This document shows positions 24,754-35,965 of a DNA stretch of 64,000 nucleotides, piece by piece (within the stretch, counting starts at the first letter, position 1; each line of letters starts with the position of its first letter). The notes beneath the pieces are model-generated. The model made no database searches and was not told the DNA's origin. It was given only the letters and a program-made list of their open reading frames with translations. The position numbers were made by a program, and so were the translations under genes. The stretch spans positions 283,501 to 347,500 of the forward strand of contig JAMWET010003472.1 in assembly GCA_024036415.1 (NCBI GenBank), read 5' to 3'. The DNA comes from Prochilodus magdalenae (Eukaryota > Chordata > Actinopteri > Characiformes > Prochilodontidae).

Positions 24754-25486
24754 CACTTATCACCAAAAGAACAGCTGCACCCAGAAGGAGGTGTGGGATG
24801 GCGGTGGTGTTGGGAAGGAAGATAAAGGTGACCAGGATCAATAACTGGTGATAAATTTAGACTGATATGATCAATATTTATTGAGCTACACATACAGAAG
24901 TCTGTCTCTCAGTATGGCGTCGGGTCGCCGTGTTTACTAACCCAACACGCCAGACGTCTCGGTATGGAGCTGTAGAGGTTCCTAATGGTGTCCTGTGATA
25001 ATCCATCCCATGCAGCTTGAACATCCTCACACAGCTCCTGCAGATGCTGCGGTAGGGGTGGAGGTGGAGGGACACCAGGTCTTCTGGACGTGTTACTACA
25101 AACCGTTCATCTTGGTGCTGACCACGGTGCCTCCACACACGGATTCGTTGGGCGTCTCCACCAAGACTAAAGCGGGACTCGTCACTGAAGATGACCCGCT
25201 GCCATTCTGAGTCACTCCATGACAGTCTGGTACGACACCACTGCAGTCTTTGGTGACGGTGACGTGGTGTTAAGGACAGTCGTGGTAACCGTCTGTGTGC
25301 ATGTAGTCCTGCGTGGTGCAGCCGTCTGCCAATGGTGCTGCACTAACAGGATGACTCATGGAGGACACCACTGCTCGCTGGATGTCTGTAATGGTGGCTG
25401 TTGGGTCAGTCAGGTACAGAGATAATTTGACAGTTGATTCTTTCTGGGTGTCACTGTTAGGTCAACCATTTTTTTGATGATGCGTG
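24754..25486 (-). mobile_element. T1 Tc1-like element, near full length (copy 9)
   Basis: Ends are CACTTATCACCAAAAGAACA at 24754 and GATGATGCGTG at 25486, followed by TA. On the minus strand the order is leader, HTH-linker (RLHHAGLHAHRP), VIFSDESRFSL with the first catalytic Asp, VWRHRGQHQDERF, the deletion junction, and the C-terminal block to HGDPTPY. As in the other copies, the C-terminal block is read in a different frame from the N-terminal block. The leader is shortened near 25430. Confidence 0.9.
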
Positions 25487-27069
25487 TATACGTTCAGCCA
25501 TAGTGTGTCTTGTTCAACCTGCTTGTCCTGTAAGTCTTGAGTCTCCTCTGCTTTGCTTATTTGCCATCTCTAATACCTCAAACCTTCAGTTTCATTCCTA
25601 TCGCTTAATTCTGTCCACCAACCCAAAGGTTTTCAGGGACCTGGAAATGTTTCTACCCTAATGAGTGCAGACCCCTTGAGCAGTCCCATTTAGGAACCTG
25701 TAGTAATGAGCTTCGACCCTCTAATCTGCGTTTCCCCAAAGGACTAACATGATGTAACACGGAAGTAGCACGATAAACAATAAGAACGTGAAGGAAAATC
25801 GCAGCAGGTCGTTTAAATCCAGTTCCGGAACCCCGATGAATATTCAGCGTGGCTTGGCGGGAGCCGGCACGGACGACTTTGAACCTTTTGAAGTCCACTA
25901 ACGGCCTCGGCCCGGATCGTAAGCACTCGAATTCTGAAAGCGCGAATATCCTTTTTTTCCGGGGCTGATTTCTCAGTACCACCCTGCTCGTCCCGATTCT
26001 GAGGACTCTGTGTGATTCTTCTTTGTTAGAATGAAGACTTCTTTTGATCAGAGCCTTTTTTTTCCTCCCCTCTCTCTCTCCGAGTGTTATAGCCAATTTC
26101 CTTCTCTCTCGCTGTATGGCTGGAACTCTTTGCTTTGATATGACTTTAAATTGGATTATGGTTTCCACAAGGATCCTTCTTCAAATTACATTTCCATATT
26201 TTCATAAGGACGCTTTGGAAATGGCCAGCTGCCACCTAAACCCGAAGACAAAAAGCTTCAAGAGAGGCTGGGGATCAAGCAGGCGGATGGGCTGAATGAG
26301 CTGCGAGGGTGAGGTATTAACAACACTGCACACCATGATTATGATTCCTCATTATTACGAGACAGTTACAAGTTAATGAGGGACGTTTTGGTAGACTGGC
26401 TTTATGGGTAATAAAGCTACATGACACCTACATATACATATACAAGGCTTAGCCACTAAGCATCATTCACAATGAATCTTTCACCCTATTGGATATGCAG
26501 TGTTAAGTTAGCACCAAGCTAAAAGTGGTGTACGTTGACTTTCCCATGTTGGGTAAGTACACCACTTTTAGCTTGGTGCCTACTCCCAGCACTCCTTTGT
26601 TCTTCATTCCCCAACCCTCACACCAAAAAGAATGAAGGAAGAAAGGAAGAATACATGAACGAGCCGAATACCGAATGATTTGCAAGGCTACTCAGAATGT
26701 CCATTGCCTGAAGTGTCTTCAGAAGTGCCTGTGCGAGCACGACAGCTCAGCGTGAGGGCAGGGCACAAGGCTCATCCCAGTCGATTGTCAAATTGCGGAG
26801 TACTGAACAAGCCTCAGCGATGTTGTTTGTCCACTGTGGGCCAGTTCGCAGCCTAGAGCTCCTCTTCAAGCCTGTTCAGTGAGCTTTCTTGTGGCTTCTG
26901 TTGAATCGTAGCTCCGCTGGTGAAGTGGGCCTCTTGGAGGGGTGTCAACAGGTACCACAGCAGAGGGTCGGCTTTGCTCCCTAAGCAGCACTCCACTGTA
27001 AGATTGTTCCTCGAGTCCAGTCATTTCATCCACTCCATGGCCAGCCCATTGACTAGCTGAGGTATTTAT
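25487..27069. other. single-copy DNA, no gene seen
   Basis: Contains a 171-codon minus-strand frame (25653-26168) that is very basic (many K and R) and without recognised domains. It has no supporting splice or homology evidence, and I treat it as chance. A perfect hairpin lies at 26511-26579. Confidence 0.4.
26511..26579. repeat. perfect 23-bp inverted repeat (hairpin)
   Basis: Arm 26511-26533 (GCACCAAGCTAAAAGTGGTG plus TAC) is exactly complementary to 26557-26579, with a 23-base loop. The arms are not extended by flanking homology and I see no element ends. A transcript would fold into a short stem-loop of about 69 nt. Confidence 0.95.
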
Positions 27070-27545
27070 GAGCTCACCCTGCGTGTTGAGGTGGTAGTAA
27101 CTTCAGGCTCCTGCAGATGGCACTGCTGCACGAGGATGATAGGACTATAAATATCTATAGGGTGTGAGTGCCGGGATCTATAGATTGGGAAGAGGTGCTA
27201 CAGGGCAGGGAATGTCTTGTGTGTGGAAAATGGTTTCAGAGCAGATGGTAATGATTGGCTAAAAGGAGGGACTGCATGTGGGCGTGGCCAAAGACCATAG
27301 TGTGATGGAAGTAGCTGAATCTGCAGGTGTATGGAAGCGTACGGTCATACGGGTCTACCAGCAGTGGATACAATCCCAGTCTACAGGGAATTCTCCTCGG
27401 AACTGTACCAGGGAAGGCATCCACCAAATCTGGACCAACTGGGCACCTCCGTGATGTAACAGTCTCGCAACATTGATGTGGCTACATCCAGAAACTTGTC
27501 CAGTCCATGCCCAATCCAGTCCCAGCTGTTATTGGGCATTGGTAG
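27070..27545 (+). mobile_element. T2 Tc1-like element (copy 3)
   Basis: Starts with AGCTCACC, the T2 terminal motif, then the AACTTCAGGCTCCTGCAGAT block, TATAAATATC, the HTH-coding segment (about 27290-27365) and the C-terminal SMPNPVPAVIG-coding segment near 27505-27535. It then diverges. Non-autonomous, with the catalytic domain missing as in copy 2. Confidence 0.8.
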
Positions 27546-28595
27546 GGGCAATTCAGTCCTGCCCAAATATTGGTCAGGACTTGTCCCTGCGTTCCATATG
27601 CAAACCAATGCTGCTGTGACAAGGACTAGACAGCCCTGAGGGTGTCCCCACTAGTAACTCTGCACCTACACAGTGTGCTAAACAGTCTAGACATCCTACG
27701 TGAAGACACAGCGCAGCGGCTTTTTGATGGCGAACCATTAAATAAGCATTCAAAAAGACTCCGCTAAGTTATTATTTCAACACCGCGGTGGGCCTTTCCC
27801 TGTCAGTATCTCCTCAGACGACTCTCTCCCTCACCCACCCTGAAACACTGCACAGGAAATTAACTCTGGTGGAAAGTGGGAAGGCTCTGTGTCTCTCTCT
27901 CTCTCTCTCCTTTCTCTCTCTCCTTCTCAGTCGTTCCCTCGCTGCAAAGCTTCAGTCGACAGCCGATTTAATTTACACCCCGCGCGTTTCACCGGTTTGT
28001 TGAGTCCACAATAATAGCCAGCGTCTTCTGTTGAGACTTATTAAAGATTAGCACAATGTCTGTTGGGTTGTGCCGCAGACACGCTATTGGTGTGAAGTCT
28101 TGCATAAATGATTATTAATTAATGGGCTTTATTGTTGTTGTTTAATTATCTGTTGGATCAATCAACACGCGACAAACAGCGACAGCGCGGGGAAAAAACA
28201 CCTATAGCGAGAGGTAATGACTTTCTGCCGTCGCGGAACCACATCCGCACCAAGCCGTGTAAATTCCCCGCTATCTGCTTTGCATGGTTAATGAGTCGTA
28301 GCGAAGGATGCGGCGGGCGATGGGTAGAAATAAACTGGTTTCGTGAATCCTCATCAAAGCAGGCTGTTTATTGTTACCTGGAAAATGGAGTGATGGACAA
28401 AGCCGGAAATCCCTCACGAGCTTCCATCCTCCTGACACGTTTAGTGGAGGCAGCAATGGGTGTTTACATAACAGGTTCATGACCTCTTACATAATGGCTT
28501 TGTAACAGATGCAGGAATGTTCAAATCAACATGCATGAAGTTCACATGCTTAACATGATGTTAGCATGGTGTACTGTCATTTTATGACATCATAC
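27546..28595. other. single-copy DNA with CT tract and TAAT-rich block
   Basis: A CT/CCTT tract spans 27891-27928. The block 28020-28160 has a cluster of homeodomain-like words (ATAAATGATTATTAATTAAT, TTTAATTATC) and balanced flanks, which is compatible with an enhancer but not evidence for one. A 116-codon frame at 28132-28482 has no recognised features. Confidence 0.4.
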
Positions 28596-28865
28596 GAGGC
28601 AGTCGTGGGCTGGAGGTTAGGGAATCGACCTCGTGACCAGAGGGTTGCTGGTTTGATTCTCTGAACTGCCAGGAAATTACTGAAGTGCTCTTGAGCAAGG
28701 CACCTAGCCCCCAACTGTTCCCCAGGCTCCATGGTTAAAGCTACCCACCTCTCCAGCCAAGTGTGCTCACTGCCCCCTAGTGTGTGTGTATGTGGGTGTT
28801 TCACTTCATGGCGGGGTTGAATGCAGAAGACAAATTCCTCTGTGTGCAGCACAAATGGCAAAACA
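28596..28865 (+). mobile_element. tRNA-derived SINE
   Basis: The head carries an RNA polymerase III A-box-like TGGAGGTTAGGG (28611-28622) and a B-box-like GGTTTGATTCTC (28650-28661, consensus GGTTCGAATCC). It is followed by the conserved body TTGAGCAAGGCACCTAGCCC and CACTGCCCCCTAGTGTG, then GTTTCACTTCATGG. These words are typical of a widespread fish SINE. The 3' tail microsatellite is not obvious. B-box substitutions suggest it is no longer active. Confidence 0.75.
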
Positions 28866-28972
28866 TGACCCTAAAGTCTCTACTCAGAGAATGACTGACC
28901 TCGTCTGAAATCTAAATTTTACTGGGAGACAAAATAAAAGTCCTCCTTTATTATTTTGGCAGACTATATTTA

Positions 28973-29110
28973 GACTCACTGTCAAAAGTACAGCTGCAAC
29001 CAGACTTGGTGGGTAGGTTTGACATTGTGAGACACGCCAATGATTTAAGAGCATTCAAGTTTCATGCTCTGCCACGCATGTGGCGTAAGACAGCAAAGAC
29101 AGGCCTTGGC
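28973..29110 (+). mobile_element. T1 5' terminal fragment (copy 10)
   Basis: Carries the decayed T1 end (CACTGTCAAAAGTACAGCTG), the ACTTGGTGGGTAGGTTTGAC leader and TTCAAGTTTCATGCTC, then leaves the family. The CACCCAGAAGGAATC block is deleted. Only the leader is kept. Confidence 0.75.
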
Positions 29111-29570
29111 TGGACATAAGCAAATCTTGGACTGGCTTTAACTGGCTAGTTGAGACCTAAAGATAAAAGTATACCAGATACTCTTGTGGCTAATTGGACG
29201 ACAAGGAAGATCTGACAGCAAAGTGTTCAGGCTCAGATCTCATGCTAAAACGCTTGCCAATCTCATGATGGACAAGCCTTAAAAGTCTAAACCTCCTGTA
29301 ATGAACCCATATAACTCCACTCATGGTGTAATTTTTCTTGTCTTTATTTGATGTTGTCATTTCTAGTGTTATGCTAAATTCCCAACAGGCTACAGATTAT
29401 ATCGGCGATTTGAACTTGAAATAAACAAATCACAAGGATATAGCGTCTTTATGGATGCGTGGCTGCGTGCACACCAAGGGCAGTCCGATTCTGTACCTTC
29501 AATTAATCAACAAGTACAGCTGTCCATGACGGGGGCTCAAATTTGCCCTGACAGCAATGATGACTCAACT
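29111..29570. other. single-copy DNA, no gene seen
   Basis: No recognised feature. Confidence 0.5.
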
Positions 29571-30582
29571 GCTGCAGGGGAAGCCCAGTAGTAATCCATA
29601 ACAGTACCTGTAGGGGGTACACTTCACAGCTGTAGGGGGAGCCCAAGAGCAAACCATAACAGTACCTGTAGGGGGTACACTCCACAGCTGTAGGGGGAGC
29701 CCAAGAGCAAACCATAACAGTACCTGTAGGGGGTACACTTCACAGCTGTAGGGGGAGCCCAAGAGCAAACCATAACAGTACCTGTAGGAGGTACACTCCA
29801 CAGCTGTAGGGGGAGCCCAAGAGCAAACCATAACAGTACCTGTAGGGGGTACACTCCACAGCTGTAGGGGGAGCCCAAGAGCAAACCATAACAGTACCTG
29901 TAGGTGGTACACTCCGCAGCTGTAGGGGGAGCCCAAGAGCAAACCATAACAGTACCTGTAGGGGGTACACTCCGCAGCTGTAGGGGGAGCCCAAGAGCAA
30001 ACCATAACAGTACCTGTAGGGGGTACACTCCACAGCTGTAGGGGGAGCCCAAGAGCAAACCATAACAGTACCTGTAGGAGGTACACTCCACAGCTGTAGG
30101 GGGAGCCCAAGAGCAAACCATAACAGTACCTGTAGGGGGTACACTCCACAGCTGTAGGGGGAAGCCCAAGAGCAAACCATAACAGTACCTGTAGGTGGTA
30201 CACTCCGCAGCTGTAGGGGGAGCCCAAGAGCAAACCATAACAGTACCTGTAGGGGGTACACTCCACAGCTGTAGGGGGAGCCCAAGAGCAAACCATAACA
30301 GTACCTGTAGGAGGTACACTCCACAGCTGTAGGGGGAAGCCCAAGAGCAAACCATAACAGTACCTGTAGGTGGTACACTCCGCAGCTGTAGGGGGAGCCC
30401 AAGAGCAAACCATAACAGTACCTGTAGGGGGTACACTCCACAGCTGTAGGGGGAGCCCAAGAGCAAACCATAACAGTACCTGTAGGGGGTACACTCCACA
30501 GCTGTAGGGGGAGCCCAAGAGCAAACCATAACAGTACCTGTAGGGGGTACACTCCACAGCTGTAGGGGGAGCCCAAGAGTAA
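29571..30582. repeat. 58-bp minisatellite
   Basis: About 17 nearly identical copies of a 58-bp unit (AGCCCAAGAGCAAACCATAA, CAGTACCTGTAGGGGGTACA, CTCCACAGCTGTAGGGGG). CTGTAGGGGG occurs twice per unit, so the unit itself arose by internal duplication. Because 58 is not a multiple of 3 and no minus frame has a stop, all three minus frames stay open and repeat every 58 codons; the 278-348 codon minus-strand frames here are therefore artefacts. A few units carry an extra A (59 bp), which shifts frames. Confidence 0.97.
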
Positions 30583-31234
30583 GCTCCAATTCCTACAAAA
30601 TCCTGCTTCAACTGGTCACTCAGCGTGGGTCATGATGGCTAACCAGCCTACCTGCACCCAGGTCACAGCATATGCCTGTAATGGGTGTGTGTATGTGTGG
30701 GTGGAGCACCTGACGCTGATTCTAGGGAAGCTCTAACCCCTCCATCAGTGGGCAGTTTCTGACCACCACAGAGCCACTCTTGGCTGAGTGCTGTGCTCTG
30801 AATGGCCCATCAACCCCAATGATATGTGGAGACCAGCAGCCCTGTGGTTGGGCCGGCGTAGATCAATACTAGGTAATGTAATTATCCACCTATACAGGCG
30901 GGTGCATAGGTGGGAGGAGCTTATGAAGGGTACAGTGTAGCCGTGCAGTATTTTAATCCCTGCATGTGCTGTACACTGATATCTGTGTTTGCTATACCTA
31001 TATAGTGCATGTGATATACATATAGAGGGTTGTGTGAAAGAATGATAGAGAGAGAGAGAAAAAAAGAGAGATCGAGGGACCATCAGTACTTTCTCTCCTT
31101 CTTCCTGTGATTGGTTCAAGTGCTTGTTGCCTGGTAACTGCAATCCCTCTTTGAAAGGCATCCTATCCTGGCTGAAATATCACAAAGGCACTCTCTCCAA
31201 GGTCTGATAAACATGCAATCTATTGACAAAGCCA

Positions 31235-31278
<44 letters not shown>

Positions 31279-31717
31279 GGGAGAGGAGAATGAATAAAAA
31301 AAAAATAAAATAAATAAATAAAACACTCCTTTACAGAACGAAGGCATGATGTGGGATATAGACATGGATGAGGTGTCTGCGCCGCCAGGTCCCACGGCAG
31401 CTTCTAAAATCGGCCTCATCAGACACACAGAGTAATCAGCCTAGCGTGATGGAGCAGTGGCCAAAGCAGCATATGGCCGATCCCCCAGCTGCACACGAAG
31501 CGTAATTGAGGCCACGGAGGGGTAAACGATTAATGCGAAAAGTTTGAGAAAGAGACAAAGCAGCTCACGAGTGCATCATGCCCACCCCCAAGTCTGACTG
31601 TCCTAATTAATGTGCAGTGAAGCAGTTTCCTAGAAGGAGGCCCCAATGTCTAACTGCCTACTCCTGAGTCCAGCACTGCTGTTACTGCTGGGCTCTGCTA
31701 GTGAGCGCCTTCCCAGA
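30583..31717. other. single-copy DNA with GA microsatellite
   Basis: No gene is supported. A 138-codon minus-strand frame (30745-31161) has no recognised motif. A pure GA tract lies at 31238-31274. AT-rich low complexity follows to 31325. Confidence 0.5.
31238..31274. repeat. (GA)n microsatellite
   Basis: Uninterrupted GA dinucleotide tract of about 37 bases, likely polymorphic. Confidence 0.98.
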
Positions 31718-32535
31718 ACCAACCAATCAGCTCTCAGTAACCATCATGCTAACCAATCAGCTCTCAGAAACAGCAATGCTGACCAATCAGCTCTCAGTAA
31801 TAGTAAAACTAACCAGTCAGCTCTCAGTAACCATCATGCTAACCAATCAGCTCTCAGAAACAGTAATGCTGACCAATCAGCTCTCAGTAATAGTAAAACT
31901 AACCAGTCAGCTCTCAATAACAGTAATGCTGACCAATCAGCTCTCAGAAACAGTAATGCTGACCAATCAGCTCTCAGTAATAGTAAAACTAACCAGTCAG
32001 CTCTCAATAACAGTAATGCTGACCAATCAGCTCTCAGTAACAGTAACTCTAACCAATCAGATCTCAGTAACAGTAACTCTAACCAATCAGATCTCAGTAA
32101 CAGTCATGCTAACCAATCAACTCAGCAGAAGTAACTCTAACCAATCAGGTCTCAGTAACAGTAACTCTTACCAGTCAGCTCTCAGTAACAGTGATGCTAA
32201 CCAATCAGCTCTGGGTAACATTACTGCTGACCAATCAACTCTTAGCAGGAGTAATGCTGACCAATCAGCTTTCAGTAATAGTAATGCTGACCAATCAGCT
32301 CTCAGTAACAGTAATGCTGACCAATCAGCTCTCAGTAACAGTAACCAATCAGCTCTCAGTAACAGTGACGCTAACCAGTCAGCACTCAGTAGTATTAGCG
32401 CTAACCAATCACATTTAGGAACAGTAACGATACACTATTAGCACCCAGCAGCAGTAATACTAACCAATCAGCACCCAGTAGCAGTAATACTAACCAATCA
32501 GCACCCAGTAGCAGTAATGCTACCAATTAGCAACC
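31718..32535. repeat. 30-bp CCAATCAG minisatellite
   Basis: About 27 copies of a 30-bp unit (CTAACCAATCAGCTCTCAGT followed by AACAGTAATG). Nearly every unit contains CCAATCAG, a good NF-Y CCAAT box, on the plus strand. Because 30 bp is 10 codons, one frame reads a decapeptide repeat (ANQSALSNSN type). From 31646 that frame opens with a hydrophobic MSNCLLLSPALLLLLGS leader; a deletion near 32125 shifts the repeat into another frame that continues to 32441. A real protein is unlikely but is discussed in the findings. Confidence 0.95.
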
Positions 32536-32990
32536 ATTAGCCGTAATGCTAGTGAGGAAGCGGGGAGAAGTCTATGAGTGTCTGTGTGTGCGACAGGTGA
32601 AACATGTCCAGGTCTAAATAATGAGTTCTCTGTGAGGGGTGTTACCCACACACGTTCCTCTCCCCCACGTCAGAAACAGAGGAATGAGTTATCGCTGTTA
32701 AGCAACTCATTAAAAAAGCCTTCCAGCGATGTGATTGTAATTTCAAAGTTTGCGTACAGCCTCAGATCTCTCGGTGTTGGGCTCAGTAAAGTAGGACATG
32801 AAACCCGATCCACTGCCGGTATTTTCACTCCAGAATCTGGGAGACACTTTTGTGGGAATGGCTGGAATGGAAGGCAGTTCTACAGTTTAAGATCTGAGAC
32901 GGTGGACAGCATGTGAGCTGAGGTTCTGAAAATCTGAAAAAAGATGCACATGTGGAACCATACATCCTCATAACTCCAGGACTTACACAG
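32536..32990. other. single-copy DNA, no gene seen
   Basis: No recognised feature; a 112-codon frame (32578-32916) has no known motif. Confidence 0.45.
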
Positions 32991-34135
32991 CAGATACTGA
33001 ATAATACATAGTAGATACTAAATAATTCATAGTGGTTACTGAATAATTCATAGTAGATACTAAATAATTCATAGTAGATACTGAATAATTCATAGTGGTT
33101 ACTGAGTAATTCATAGTAGTTACTGAATAATTCATAGTAGATACTGAATAATGGACATAGAAGAGCTAAATAATTCATAGTAGATACTGAATAATTCATA
33201 GTGGATACTGAATAATTCATAGTAGATACTGAATAATTCATAGTGGATACTGAATAATTCATAGTAGATACTAAATAATTCATAGTAGATACTGAATAAT
33301 TCATAGTAGATACTGAATAATTCATAGTAGATACTGAATAATTCATAGTAGATACTAAATAATTCATAGTAGATACTGAATAATTCATAGTGGATACTGA
33401 ATAATTCATAGTAGATACTAAATAATTCATAGTAGATACTGAATAATTCATAGTGGTTACTGAGTAATTCATAGTAGTTACTGAATAATACATAGTAGAT
33501 ACTGAATAATTCATAGTAGTTACTAAATAATACATAGTAGATACTGAATAATTCATAGTCATTAGTGGATAATTCATAGTAGATACTGAATAATACATAG
33601 TAGATACTGAATAATTCATAGTCATTAGTGGATAATTCATAGTGGTCACTGAATAATTCATATTAGATACTGAATAATACATAGTATATACTGAATAATT
33701 CATAGTGGTTACTGAATAATTCATAGTAGATACTGAATAATACATAGTATATACTGAATAATTAATAGTAGATACTGAATAATACATAGTATATACTGAA
33801 TAATTCATAGTGGTTACTGAATAATTCATAGTAGATACTGAATAATTCATAGTAGATACTAAATAATTCATAGTAGATATTGAATAATTCATAGTGGTTA
33901 CTGAATAATTCATAGTAGATACTGAATAATACATAGTATATACTGAATAATTCATAGTGGTTACTGAATAATTCATAGTAGATATTGAATAATTCATAGT
34001 AGATACTAAATAATTCATAGTAGATACTGAATAATTCATAGTGGATACTGAATAATTCATAGTAGATACTAAATAATTCATAGTAGATATTGAATAATTC
34101 ATAGTAGATACTGAATAATTCATAGTGGTTACTGA
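32991..34135. repeat. 21-bp minisatellite Q, array 1
   Basis: About 54 copies of a 21-bp unit, TAATTCATAGTAGATACTGAA in one phase, with variants (AGTGGTTACTG, AGTATATACTG, AGATACTAAA). As 21 bp equals 7 codons, the minus strand carries a 432-codon frame (32825-34123) of MNYSVST heptads and another frame of YYELFSI heptads. The repeat is the reverse complement of the array at 41082-41662. I interpret the frames as non-coding. Confidence 0.97.
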
Positions 34136-35138
34136 AGCTGCTGTTAGCTGTTATGCTAACTATGCCAAACATACATGCCAAAGCACACAGGGCATAACAA
34201 CCCTGACCTGCTGGTACTGAACACGGCTCCTCACTCCTGCCTCAACTAGGAACTTCTTTCTTGGCCTTTGTTCTTCAGATCTTCTCCTCAGTGACTGAGC
34301 CATCTCTCTTTCTTGACATGCATGAGCTCAGGCTGGAGCCCTTCCTCTTTCTCCTGTTCTGTGTATGAGCACAAGCCACCCCCTGTTAGTGATTGGCTGG
34401 AGGAGGTTTGTGATGTCACTTTGTTTATGTCCCATTTACAGATCCAGGGCTGTGTCCCAACACTGGATTTTTATTCCGTGCACAAGAAGAATTGAAAGAT
34501 GCCACAGCTGGTGCTAGAGCTGATAGAACAAGGTTTATTACTAAGCAGGTTTGGAGCGATTCTATTGGTCGGTCCATCATGAATATTCACTAACCTGAAA
34601 GAAGAACTAGAGCTTTTACACTGTGCAGAAAAAGAGATCAAAGTTTTTACACCACTAAATATATATTAGAGGTGGAGATATGGAGGAGGATCATACTGTC
34701 TACATCAGGAGTAGATGTGGTGTAGCAGGATATGGACTGGGTCAGACTCTCAGCAGGTGGAGCTGTTCAATGTACGACTGTAGAGTCTATAAGACCACCA
34801 TCTACATTCATGTAGCGGGGGGCGTCTCTCAATGTTCACTGGTAGTGTAGTTCCAGTTCCTTTGCCTGCTTTTTCAGGTGTCCATGCTGAGTCTGTTAAC
34901 CACTATGGTGCTGTGCTAAATCACTGTAGATCATTCTGTATGGAAAACTCTGGAAAACTCTCAAAATGGCAGATTGAATTATGCAGATTCATAGACATTA
35001 CAGCTATGCATTAAAGTAGTTATACAAACCTTTATAGCTTTCCTGTCCAAACGAATGCCCTGGAAGGTCCCTCTGAAATGATTACTGCCAGTAAACACAG
35101 AAGACTAAGATCAAGACTATCCTCTTTATACTGTGGCC
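34136..35138. other. single-copy DNA, no gene seen
   Basis: No recognised exon, element end or RNA gene across about 1 kb. Confidence 0.5.
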
Positions 35139-35397
35139 CAAAAAAACAAAATTAAAAAAGCAAAAACAAAAAAAGCTATTTTTTTTGCTTTTTATTTTAA
35201 AAGACAAAACAAAAAAAAATTACCAAAAAAATACATTCAGGAAAACAAAATAAACAAATCAAATTAAAATTAAAAAAAAATTTAAACAAAAAAAAAAAAT
35301 AATAATAAAAACCAAAACAATTTTTTTTTACATTAAAGAAAAAAATGTTTAAAAAAAATACATTAAAAAAAATATTCAAAAAGCAAAAGCAAATTTA
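35139..35397. repeat. A-rich low-complexity stretch
   Basis: Long A runs broken by short AAAC, AAAG and AAATT words. It directly precedes palindromic element P copy 2, and the far side of that element is T-rich, so this may be part of an extended inverted repeat. Confidence 0.8.
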
Positions 35398-35965
35398 CGA
35401 GACATGAAACACTTTTACACACTGTGAATTCTGAAGGAAAGGGCAGGTCTAACACACAGGAAGTGCTTGTCAATCAAACTCTTTGGCGGTTGTAGAGTGG
35501 GTGGAGGTAAGAGATGAACAGGTGACTTCTAAACCACTTAGAGCTTGAGATGTTAAGGAAGGTAAGTGGGCTGTATGCTAGCTATAGTTAGCTAGCTAGC
35601 CTAAAACAGCTTTTACAGCCCATGTGGTTTAGAGTCGTCTGTTCGTCTCTCTCTCCCGTCTGATCTTTAAAACTCTAAAGACCTTCAGCAGGAGAAACAG
35701 AAGCGTGCCGGCTGGATAAAACACACGCCACAAGATGGACAGAACATGCTTTAGCGTCGTCACCATCCCAAACTCCACCCACTCTACCACCGCCAAACAG
35801 TCTGACTGACAAGGACACAACAAGCACTTCCTGTGTGTTAGACCCGCCTTTCCCTCAGAATTCCCAGTTTGTGAAAGTGTTTCATGTCTTGTTCATTTTT
35901 CTTTTTTTTTCGTTTTTGGAATTTTGTTTTCTGAAATTTTGTTTCCCACTTCTCGGCCGCCGTAC
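35398..35965. mobile_element. palindromic fold-back element P (copy 2)
   Basis: The inner unit 35398-35891 is the same palindrome as 18899-19411: CGAGACATGAAACACTTTTA at the left pairs with its reverse complement ending TTCATGTCTTG at the right, with the same internal blocks (GGAAAGGGCAGGTCTAAC, GTAGAGTGGGTGGAG, TCTAAACCAC, GTGGGCTGTA). The T-rich right flank up to CTTCTCGGCCGCCGTACC (about 35965) matches, on the opposite strand, the left flank of copy 1. No coding content. Confidence 0.8.

Noticed and set aside
25653..26168. Basic 171-codon minus-strand frame
   Set aside because: No recognised domain, strong composition bias, no splice or repeat support; treated as chance.
29565..30611. Minus-strand open frame of 348 codons
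   Set aside because: It is wholly the 58-bp minisatellite; all three minus frames are open for the same reason and none has conserved flanks.
32825..34123. Minus-strand open frame of 432 codons
   Set aside because: It is the 21-bp array plus about 60 codons of flank; no signal peptide or domain, and other frames of the array are equally open.
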